Source of the DNA: Gemmatimonadaceae bacterium | Lineage (GTDB): Bacteria > Gemmatimonadota > Gemmatimonadetes > Gemmatimonadales > Gemmatimonadaceae | Direction of reading: 5' to 3' | NCBI GenBank assembly: GCA_013813605.1 | Contig: JACCRL010000157.1 | Span: 1 to 10,946, forward strand | DNA: 10,946 nt | Shown here: in pieces, positions 1-5,297 of the stretch | Position numbering within the stretch: position 1 is the stretch's first letter | Layout: every line of letters begins with the position of its first letter | The notes under the pieces: generated by a model | Told to the model about the DNA's origin: nothing | What the model saw: only the letters and a program-made list of their open reading frames with translations | Databases searched by the model: none | Program-made: the position numbers and the translations under genes

Positions 1-93
1 GCTCAGGGTCAGGCAGAGTGGAGTGGCTCGGCGTCGCATTCGCAGACTGGCAAGACCTGCGCGATGGCCACCGGCGTCATCACCTGCACCTGA
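1..93 (+). CDS. C-terminal end of a type IV pilin-like protein (partial)
   Basis: The first reading frame is open from the left edge to a TGA at 91-93, giving 30 residues that end in SGSASHSQTGKTC...GVITCT. The fragment is small, rich in Ser, Thr, Gly and Ala, and has two cysteines near the C-terminus. This resembles the C-terminal part of major-type pilins with the pattern aromatic/Ser/Ala-rich strand, His, Cys, Gly, Cys. The N-terminal prepilin signal, which would settle the matter, lies outside the window. A strong intrinsic terminator begins 21 bases after the stop, so this is the last gene of its transcript. The context supports a pilin, since three minor pilins and pilMNOPQ follow on the same strand. 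It could instead be another small secreted protein; with only 30 residues visible the product name is inference. Confidence 0.55.
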   Translation, partial: AQGQAEWSGSASHSQTGKTCAMATGVITCT

Positions 94-114
94 TCAGGGC
101 TCTGGCTCTGAGTT

Positions 115-154
115 GAAAGAAGGGAGCGTCGAGAGACGCTCCCTTCTTTCTTTT
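115..154 (+). terminator. Intrinsic terminator of the upstream pilin-like gene
   Basis: A perfect 16-bp inverted repeat (115-130 GAAAGAAGGGAGCGTC paired with 135-150) closes a 4-base GAGA loop and is followed by TTTT at 151-154. The arm contributes further U-rich sequence (CTTTCTTTT) at its 3' side. This is a classic rho-independent terminator on the + strand, and it insulates the upstream gene from the minor-pilin operon. Confidence 0.92.
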
Positions 155-411
155 GGGGAACTGGGAACTGGGAACTGCAACTACAGTGAAAACTTCTGCT
201 TCCCGCTGTGCGCTAACGACGCTTTGCGCTTTTGGCTGCAAAGCGACGCGGACCGATCGGCCCGCGTGGACGGGAAAAGACTAAAACCGATCCCGTGAAG
301 CGGTTAGTGAAGGGGTTAGTAAAGCGGTAGTGAAGTCATGAAGGTAGGCCAGCGCACGGCGCCCCCAAGCGCAAAGCGGGAAGCTGAAGTTTTCAGTTGC
401 CGTTAGTCCCC
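155..411. repeat. Non-coding repeat block with imperfect inverted arms (MITE-like candidate)
   Basis: No credible gene lies between 94 and 482; this block fills most of that gap. Positions 188-213 match the reverse complement of 369-394 at 24 of 26 bases. The match extends outward through CAACT (178-182 against 395-399) after a 5-base insertion in the left arm, and GGGG occurs at 155-158 against CCCC at 408-411. Inside are an 8-bp hairpin (220-227 with 238-245) and a 20-bp palindrome with one mismatched pair (247-266, core CCGATCGG). Three degenerate 12-mers of the type GCGGTTAGTGAA occur at 300-335. Paired arms around a palindromic, gene-free core of about 155 bp are typical of small dispersed or non-autonomous elements. 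No target-site duplication was identified, so mobility is only a hypothesis. Confidence 0.55.
157..177. repeat. Three perfect tandem copies of GGAACTG
   Basis: The heptamer GGAACTG occurs three times head to tail at 157-163, 164-170 and 171-177, at the outer edge of the left inverted-repeat arm. The right arm has no equivalent triplication, so the tandem copies may have arisen by slippage after the block formed. Confidence 0.85.
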
Positions 412-444
412 TCGCGCCAAATCGATGCTTCCGGCTGAAAAAGA

Positions 445-482
445 TTGACAGCCCGCCGAGTCCGTTCCACTACCCTCCGGCC
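445..482 (+). promoter_or_regulatory. Probable promoter of the minor-pilin operon, leaderless or nearly so
   Basis: A perfect -35 consensus TTGACA lies at 445-450. Downstream, CACTAC (468-473, 17-bp spacer) and TACCCT (471-476, 20-bp spacer, matching T1, A2 and T6 of the -10 consensus) are the candidate -10 hexamers. Either places the transcription start at about 480-483, on or immediately before the ATG at 483. The bases before that ATG contain no purine-rich Shine-Dalgarno stretch, which fits a leaderless mRNA. The -35 is convincing; the -10 choice and the start site are inferred. Confidence 0.6.
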
Positions 483-833
483 ATGCCGAAACCACCCGCC
501 GGCTATACCCTCGTCGAAGTAATAGTCGCACTCTTCGTTTTCTCCGTGGGTGCACTCGCCCTCGCCGCAACGAGCGCCGTCATCGCGCGCGAGATGACCA
601 CGAATTCTCTCCGTGAGCGTTCAGCGCTCGCGGCTTCGAACCGGCTCGAGATCCTGCGCTCGCAATGTGTCGCGACGAGCGGCGAAGAGACGCGGCGTGG
701 TGTGACATCGGCATGGTCGGCAGCCCCTGCTTCAGCGAACGGCCTGTCAGTCGAGGCCACCACGACGCGGTCGTCGGCATCCGGCGGCGAGAAAACAGAT
801 ACCTACCGGGCGACGATCGGCTGCACACGGTGA
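483..833 (+). CDS. pilV: PilV-like minor prepilin (type IV pilus)
   Basis: This 116-residue protein starts with a short positive leader and the class III signal G7|YTLVE. Prepilin peptidase would cleave after Gly7, leaving a mature N-terminal Tyr and the conserved Glu at +5 (E12). A hydrophobic helix follows at about residues 8-32, then the amphipathic helix expected of pilins (AREMTTNSLRERSALAASNRLEILR) and a short globular tail with cysteines near residues 61 and 114. The protein would sit in the inner membrane before assembly and act in the minor-pilin priming complex. It is shorter than typical proteobacterial PilV. The gene has no visible Shine-Dalgarno sequence and is probably translated from a leaderless transcript. 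Its TGA overlaps the next start codon by 4 nt, indicating coupled translation. A GspI/PulI-like pseudopilin is the alternative, but the pilMNOPQ context favours T4P. Confidence 0.8.
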   Translation: MPKPPAGYTLVEVIVALFVFSVGALALAATSAVIAREMTTNSLRERSALAASNRLEILRSQCVATSGEETRRGVTSAWSAAPASANGLSVEATTTRSSASGGEKTDTYRATIGCTR

Positions 834-1741
834 AATGGCGCCATGGATTCACCTTGATCGAAACTATCGCTGTTCTCGTGCTGCTCATGCTCGTCGCCGG
901 CACGGTCGGCGTCACGCTCGTCCGACAGCAGCAGTTCTACCGCGGAGCAGGCGAGCTGATTCAGGCGCGCCAGGAAGTCCGCGATGCGTCGGAGCTCATG
1001 TCCGCCGATCTGCGCGCGATCTCGCTCGAGGACACGGTGCGGGTGATGGCCGACAGCGCGGTCGAGTTCTATTCCACCATTGCAGCTTCCGTCCTTTGCG
1101 CTGCGCTCGGAGATTTCGAGATCGGACTTCCTGCCACGGGGGGACCCCGCGGCAATACTCTTACCTCCTTTGCGACGGAGCCCGACACCGGCGACCTCGC
1201 GCTCGTCTTCCGCGACACAGCGGATTCGCTGACGGGAAGCCGTTGGGACCGGTACCGCATTGCTTCCTTCTCGATGCGCGCTGACGGCGCTGCCTGTCCC
1301 GCCGCCAGTCCATTCGCGGTCCCCGTCCCCGGCGCCTTTTCTCTTGCTCTGCGCACGCCACTCCGCGCGGAGCCGCGTGCGGGCACTCCGATACGGTTTC
1401 TGCGCCGGTCGCGCTACAGTCTCTACCGGTCGTCTGACGGTCTGTGGTATCTGGGTTACCGCAGATGTGGCGCGGTAGCGGGCGCGGCCTGCGGCGCAAT
1501 TCAGCCGCTGAGCGGGCCATATCGTCCCTACTCCAGTGATCCCGCCGCAACGGGAATACTCTTCCAGTATTTCAACAGCTCCGGCTCGCCGCTCTCGCTG
1601 GGCAATTCGTCGGCGAGCCTCGCTCGCGTTTCCGTTACGGCCCGTGCTCTCAGTGCACAGCGGCTGCGGAGCGGCAATGCTGTTCGGACCTTCGGTGATT
1701 CTTCCTTCGTGACCGTCAGCATCCGGAACCGCACGCCGTGA
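830..1741 (+). CDS. pilW: PilW-like minor prepilin (type IV pilus)
   Basis: The protein is read from GTG at 830, which overlaps the preceding stop as GTGA. This start gives MKWRHG6|FTLIE, a textbook prepilin peptidase site with mature Phe and Glu at +5 (E11). The frame is open further upstream, but any earlier start would bury the signal behind about 55 residues of pilV antiphase sequence, so 830 is preferred. The 303-residue product has a hydrophobic helix at about 7-31, an amphipathic helix (VRQQQFYRGAGELIQARQEVRDASELMSADL, with the usual heptad character) and a large globular domain with several cysteines. Size and N-terminal pattern match the PilW/PulJ class of minor pilins, which help nucleate pilus assembly. 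It sits between PilV-like and PilX-like genes, the usual order. The GspJ family is the alternative name. Confidence 0.8.
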   Translation: MKWRHGFTLIETIAVLVLLMLVAGTVGVTLVRQQQFYRGAGELIQARQEVRDASELMSADLRAISLEDTVRVMADSAVEFYSTIAASVLCAALGDFEIGLPATGGPRGNTLTSFATEPDTGDLALVFRDTADSLTGSRWDRYRIASFSMRADGAACPAASPFAVPVPGAFSLALRTPLRAEPRAGTPIRFLRRSRYSLYRSSDGLWYLGYRRCGAVAGAACGAIQPLSGPYRPYSSDPAATGILFQYFNSSGSPLSLGNSSASLARVSVTARALSAQRLRSGNAVRTFGDSSFVTVSIRNRTP

Positions 1742-2190
1742 CGAAACGGGAATCGCGCGGCCAGCCGTTTCACCAGCGTGGCTTCGCCCTCGCCGCAGCG
1801 CTCCTTGCCGTTGTGCTCATCGGCGCGCTGGTCGCTGGTGTCTTCTTCGCGACCACCGAGGAAACCGCAATCGGTTCCGCCTTCCGCTCGCGCCAGCTCG
1901 CGCTCGGCGGCGCCGAGTCAGCGCTCGAGAGCGTTCTTGCTGGAGGGGTTACGCCTGCCGTTGACTCTATCGCGACGGGGGAAACCACCATCCTCGTAAC
2001 GGGTAACGCCACCGTCCGCATCACGCGACTCGACTCGCTCCTTTACTGGGTGGTCGCCGAAAGCGAATTCGGCATTGATGCAACGAAGTCGAGACGCCGC
2101 ATCGGCATTGCCCTGACGATCGCTCGCGACTCGTCGGGCGTCCGGCAGGTGGCGAGGATTCCCGGACAGGCCTGGGTAGAGCTGTACTGA
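1738..2190 (+). CDS. pilX: PilX-like minor pilin assembly protein
   Basis: This 150-residue product starts at GTG 1738 and overlaps the pilW stop by 4 nt (GTGA). The N-terminus has a 14-residue basic leader, then RG15|FALAAALLAVVLIGALV and a single transmembrane helix at about 17-38, followed by TTEETAIGSAFRSRQLALGGAESALE. The helix and the downstream acidic/Ala-rich amphipathic segment (QLALGGAESALE) are the hallmark of the PilX N-terminal family. Position +5 of the predicted mature protein is Ala20 rather than Glu. That departure is known from PilX/GspK-type subunits, which are thought to sit at the filament tip and need no charge neutralisation. No terminator follows the gene. Confidence 0.75.
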   Translation: MTKRESRGQPFHQRGFALAAALLAVVLIGALVAGVFFATTEETAIGSAFRSRQLALGGAESALESVLAGGVTPAVDSIATGETTILVTGNATVRITRLDSLLYWVVAESEFGIDATKSRRRIGIALTIARDSSGVRQVARIPGQAWVELY

Positions 2191-2392
2191 GGTCCGCGCA
2201 GCGCACCGTTACTTTCCCGCCGCTTAAATCGTGTCTAAGTGCGAACTACCCGTGTCGGCGAAGGGGCGGAATAGGCGCTCCCCGACTCGCCATGTAACTG
2301 CAAGCAAGACCGATTCTTAGGACGGCCCACCTCGACGCGCTCAAGGGCGGAGGTCCGTCGCAGCAAACTTCTCTAGACTACCAAGGCCCTCG
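2191..2392 (+). promoter_or_regulatory. 202-bp leader region upstream of pilM with two possible hairpins
   Basis: No gene is visible here. Two inverted repeats stand out. The first is imperfect, at 2257-2291 (GGCGA...GGGG against CCCC...TCGCC). The second is at 2321-2359, where GACGG and ACCTC (separated by CCC) pair with GAGGT-CCGTC around a 16-base loop. A weak -10-like TAGACT lies at 2374-2379, but no convincing -35 is found 16-18 bp upstream. No Shine-Dalgarno sequence precedes the pilM ATG beyond AAGG at 2383-2386. The region is likely to hold the pilM promoter or a structured leader. It contains none of the conserved boxes of GEMM-type cyclic dinucleotide riboswitches that precede pil operons in some Geobacter. 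Confidence 0.4.
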
Positions 2393-3433
2393 ATGGCGTT
2401 ATTCGGCCGGAAGAAGACTACTGTAGGGCTCGACATTGGCTCAGGCCTGGTGAAGGTCGCCGTCGTCGATCACTCGAAATCCGCCCCGGAACTGGTCAAG
2501 GTTGCGATCAGCCCGCTTCCCGACGACGCGATCGTCGAGGGTGAGGTCATGGATCCGCATCTCGTTTCTGACGCGATTCGCGCGACTGTCGAGCGGGTAG
2601 GCGGCAGCATGAAGGACGTCGTCACCGCAGTCGGGGGACGCGACGTCATCATCAAGCGCATATCCACCGAGCGCGTGAAAGAGGCGCAGGCCCGTGAGCT
2701 CATGCGCTGGGAGGCCGAGCAGCACGTGCCCGATGTCGACTCGGTGGAGCTGGATTTCCAGATCCTCGAAGACAGTGCCGCGCCCCGCGACCAGATGAGC
2801 GTGCTGCTCGTCGCCGCCAAGCGCGACCTCGTCGAGGCGAAGCTGAGGATCCTTTCCGAGGCCGGCATCAGTCCGCGCATCATGGATGTCGACGCGTTTG
2901 CGCTGCATAACGCCTTCGAGGTGAACTATCCCGCGGCAATGAACGGCGCCGTCGGCCTCATCAACATCGGCCATGAAGTCACCAACATCAACGTTCTCGA
3001 CGACGGCGTTCCCATTCTTACGCGCGACCTCCCGATCGGCACCCGCCGGTTTCGTGAGGATCTGCAGCGCGAGCATGGCCTGTCGTCCTCCGACGCGGAG
3101 GCTTTGATCCGTGGCTTTGACCGTGCGCCGCAACTCGACTCAGTGATCGATGCGCGTACCGAAGAGATCGTCACCGGCCTCGAGCGCGCAGTCGCGTTTC
3201 TCGCCAGCTCGCTGAAGGGCGACGGGCAGATGCGCGCCGTCTATACATGCGGCGGCGGATCACGCACGCCTGGTCTCACCGAATCGCTGGGCAAGCGCCT
3301 GCGCAAGCCGGTCGAGCTCGCGAATCCACTTGCCAACATGCAGGTGCGTGATGGCGCAATGGATTCGCTCGTAACCGATGAAGTCGCACCGCTGCTGATG
3401 CTCGCCATCGGCCTCGCGCTGCGCACCAACTGA
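2393..3433 (+). CDS. pilM: Type IV pilus assembly protein PilM (actin-like ATPase)
   Basis: PilM is the cytoplasmic FtsA/actin-like member of the alignment complex. It binds the N-terminus of PilN and links the assembly motor to the envelope subcomplex. This 346-residue protein has the normal family length and begins MALFGRKKTTVGLDIGSG, with the phosphate-1 loop D14-I-G-S-G and K21. The second phosphate loop is visible at about 190-200 (LINIGHEVTNINV), followed by the conserved LTRDLPIGTRRF. The adenosine loop CGGGS is at 286-290, followed by GLTESLGKRLRKPVELANPL. There is no signal peptide or membrane segment. It heads a tight same-strand cluster, with pilN starting 16 nt downstream. The start is fixed by the conserved N-terminus. 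Confidence 0.95.
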   Translation: MALFGRKKTTVGLDIGSGLVKVAVVDHSKSAPELVKVAISPLPDDAIVEGEVMDPHLVSDAIRATVERVGGSMKDVVTAVGGRDVIIKRISTERVKEAQARELMRWEAEQHVPDVDSVELDFQILEDSAAPRDQMSVLLVAAKRDLVEAKLRILSEAGISPRIMDVDAFALHNAFEVNYPAAMNGAVGLINIGHEVTNINVLDDGVPILTRDLPIGTRRFREDLQREHGLSSSDAEALIRGFDRAPQLDSVIDARTEEIVTGLERAVAFLASSLKGDGQMRAVYTCGGGSRTPGLTESLGKRLRKPVELANPLANMQVRDGAMDSLVTDEVAPLLMLAIGLALRTN

Positions 3434-3449
3434 CCGGGAGAAGACACAG

Positions 3450-4226
3450 ATGATCGAGATCAATCTCCTCCCGAGCGAGGGCAAGAAGCGCAAGAGCTCG
3501 AAGTTCGAGCCCGGCGCAATGATCACCGGCGTTGCCGACCAGGTGAAGGACAAGTACCTCCTTTCCGCAATCGGAGTCGGCGGCCTGTCGCTCGCCCTGC
3601 TGTCGTTGCTGTTCGTCACCCAGACCAGCCGCGCGAATGCCCTCGATGAGCGCAACCTGAAAGCGGTGAAGGATTCATCGCAGTTCAGCTCCGTACTCGC
3701 CGCCAAGAACAAGGCAGAAGCAACGCGCGACTCGCTTTACCAGCAGGTCGCCATCATCAGATCCATCGACGACACGCGTTTCATGTGGTCTCACCTGATG
3801 TATGAGATCAGCACCGCGCTGCCGGCCTACACGTGGCTCACCGAGATCACGCAGACAACTCCGCCGCGAAGCGCGGCTGCATCGGACCCCTCGAAAGCCG
3901 CGAAGAGCGCGGACACCACCGTAAAGGAATCGAGGGAAGCAAAGGCCGCCGCCCGCAAGGCGAGATCGGATTCGCTGCTCATGGCAGCAAAGGATCTCAA
4001 GTTCCGCCTCGTCGGGCACACCGTCGACATACAGGCGCTGACTCGCTTCATGAAGGCTCTCGAAGCATCGCCGTTCATTCAGAACGTGCAGCTCACCAGA
4101 TCGGACGTCATCGCTACGGATGGCCGCGAGGTCACCGAGTTCTCGCTCGAGGCGGAGACGCAGCCGCCCGCGCCATTCGCGATCAAGACCGTGCCGCTGT
4201 TAGCCGCGGCCGGAGAGGGAAACTAA
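3450..4226 (+). CDS. pilN: Type IV pilus alignment protein PilN
   Basis: PilN is a bitopic inner-membrane protein whose cytoplasmic tail docks into PilM and whose periplasmic domain pairs with PilO. The defining INLLP motif is at residues 4-8 (MIEINLLPSEGKKRK). One transmembrane helix spans about 36-57, followed by a coiled-coil-like stretch and a ferredoxin-like periplasmic domain (about 183-240). At 258 residues it is longer than common proteobacterial PilN (about 180-200). The surplus is mostly an Ala/Ser/Lys/Glu-rich segment at about 138-182 (DPSKAAKSADTTVKESREAK...) inserted between conserved parts. A Shine-Dalgarno GGGAG (3436-3440) lies 9 nt before the ATG. pilO begins 1 nt after the stop. 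Confidence 0.93.
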   Translation: MIEINLLPSEGKKRKSSKFEPGAMITGVADQVKDKYLLSAIGVGGLSLALLSLLFVTQTSRANALDERNLKAVKDSSQFSSVLAAKNKAEATRDSLYQQVAIIRSIDDTRFMWSHLMYEISTALPAYTWLTEITQTTPPRSAAASDPSKAAKSADTTVKESREAKAAARKARSDSLLMAAKDLKFRLVGHTVDIQALTRFMKALEASPFIQNVQLTRSDVIATDGREVTEFSLEAETQPPAPFAIKTVPLLAAAGEGN

Positions 4227-4227
4227 G

Positions 4228-4836
4228 ATGGCAATCGGCGCCAACATGACCAAGCGCGAGCAGACGCTCGCTTCGATAGCTTTGGGTTCGCTGCTCCTTC
4301 TCGCCGGCTACTGGTACTTTCTGCACCGGCCAAAGAGTGCGGAGCTTATCGCTACCGAAATGCACGTCGACTCGCTCGAGGCAGCCAATCAGGTCGCCCG
4401 TGCCGCAGTCGCCCAGGGCAGCGTCCAGAAGCTTCGCGACGAAGCCAATGAGTACGAAGCGAGCCTCAAGGTTATGAGGCAGCTCGTGCCAACCAGCAAC
4501 GAAGTCCCCGGGCTCCTCGAGGACATCTCGACGGCCGCCCGACGCGTCGGTCTGGATCTCGCCACGGTCGAGCCGATGCCGGTTCTTCCCGGCGAACAGT
4601 TCGACACCTACCGCTACAAGCTCGCCGTCGTCGGCGGCTACCATGCGGTCGGGCAGTTCCTCAGCAATGTCGGCTCGCTCAGTCGCATCGTCGCGCCAGT
4701 TACGCTGGCGATCAGGAACACTCCCGCGGCCGAGAAGGCAAAGGCGCGCGTGAGACAAGGCGAATCACGTGTCGACACCGAATTCCAGGTGCAAACCTAC
4801 GTCGCCCGCACCTCAGCCCGCGGACAGGCCCGATGA
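4228..4836 (+). CDS. pilO: Type IV pilus alignment protein PilO
   Basis: PilO forms heterodimers with PilN in the inner membrane and contacts PilP in the periplasm. The 202-residue protein is of normal family length. It has a short cytoplasmic tail (MTKREQTLAS), one transmembrane helix at about 14-32, and a coiled coil (MHVDSLEAANQVARAAVAQG...KLRDEANEYEASLK). A C-terminal ferredoxin-like domain follows, with the characteristic LVPTSNEVPGLLEDIS and YKLAVVGGYHAVGQFLSNVGSLSRIV (about 91-150). A purine-rich GGAGAGGGAAA ends just before the stop of pilN and supports the ATG at 4228. A second in-frame ATG at 4246 would give MTKREQ and cannot be excluded. The stop overlaps the pilP start as ATGA. 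Confidence 0.93.
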   Translation: MAIGANMTKREQTLASIALGSLLLLAGYWYFLHRPKSAELIATEMHVDSLEAANQVARAAVAQGSVQKLRDEANEYEASLKVMRQLVPTSNEVPGLLEDISTAARRVGLDLATVEPMPVLPGEQFDTYRYKLAVVGGYHAVGQFLSNVGSLSRIVAPVTLAIRNTPAAEKAKARVRQGESRVDTEFQVQTYVARTSARGQAR

Positions 4837-5297
4837 AAAAGCTCACACTCGGGGCAGCGCTTCTCGCCCTCGCGATATCCGGAACAGCGGCGGCGCAGGC
4901 GCGTCCCGCCGGGCCAGCGCCAAGGACGGCTTCTGCGCCGGCAACTGGCGATACGGCTCGCAAGGTCCTCATGGCGCGGGAAGTATTCGCCTATGAGGGC
5001 GGTGGCAGGAGAGACCCATTTCTCTCCCTGCTCACCTCGGCCGAGTTGCGGCCGATGCTCATCGACCTGAAGCTGGTTGCGATAGCCTACGACCCTTCCG
5101 GAAGAAATTCTGTTGCCGTTTTGCGTGATCTCACGTCTAAGCAACAGTACAAGGTCAGAGTTGGTCAGGCCTTGGGCAGGATGCGGGTCGCAGCGATCCG
5201 CGAAAAGGCAGTTGTTTTCACGATCGAAGAGTTCGGATACAGTCGGCAGGAAATGCTGTCGATGACCGATTCGACCAAGACGAGGCCCCCTCAATGA
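4833..5297 (+). CDS. pilP: Type IV pilus protein PilP
   Basis: PilP bridges the PilN/PilO inner-membrane complex to the N0 region of the secretin PilQ. The 154-residue product has a signal peptide (MKKLTLGAALLALAISGTAAAQA, cleavage expected after AAA), a Pro/Ala-rich linker at about 22-45, and the conserved FAYEGGGRRDPFLSL segment (about 53-67). A small beta domain ends in YKVRVGQALGRMRVAAIREKAVVFTIEE. Unlike well-studied PilP proteins, which are lipoproteins, it has no lipobox and no cysteine at all. It is therefore predicted to be periplasmic and soluble, held only by partners, unless the signal is left uncleaved as an anchor. The gene overlaps pilO and pilQ by 4 nt each (ATGA), so translation is coupled. 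Confidence 0.9.
   Translation: MKKLTLGAALLALAISGTAAAQARPAGPAPRTASAPATGDTARKVLMAREVFAYEGGGRRDPFLSLLTSAELRPMLIDLKLVAIAYDPSGRNSVAVLRDLTSKQQYKVRVGQALGRMRVAAIREKAVVFTIEEFGYSRQEMLSMTDSTKTRPPQ

Noticed and set aside
247..266. Near-palindrome as a stand-alone operator site
   Set aside because: It lies about 180 bp before the -35 element and inside the repeat block, so it is better explained as part of that block. No evidence ties it to a regulator.
23..298. Open frame of 91 codons across the pilin terminator and the repeat block
   Set aside because: It runs out of frame over the pilin end, then through a perfect terminator hairpin and tandem repeats, and its translation has no recognisable composition or domain.
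94..482. tRNA, small RNA gene or CRISPR array in the first intergenic region
   Set aside because: No cloverleaf or T-loop motif is visible, and the repeats are short, degenerate and without regular spacers.
665..829. Upstream extension of the PilW-like frame from ATG 665
   Set aside because: It would overlap pilV out of frame and place about 55 Arg-rich residues before the prepilin signal. The GTG at 830 gives a standard 6-residue leader.
2191..2392. GEMM-type cyclic dinucleotide riboswitch upstream of pilM, as in some Geobacter
   Set aside because: The conserved boxes of that aptamer class (GCAAACC-like and GGACGCAAAGC-like elements) are not present in this leader.
2441..3133. 230-codon reverse-strand frame within pilM
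   Set aside because: It is an antisense shadow typical of GC-rich coding sequence. It lies wholly opposite a well-conserved gene and has no domain or promoter.
4183..4758. 191-codon reverse-strand frame over pilO
   Set aside because: It lies opposite a clear pilO with no recognisable product, so it is treated as a shadow frame.
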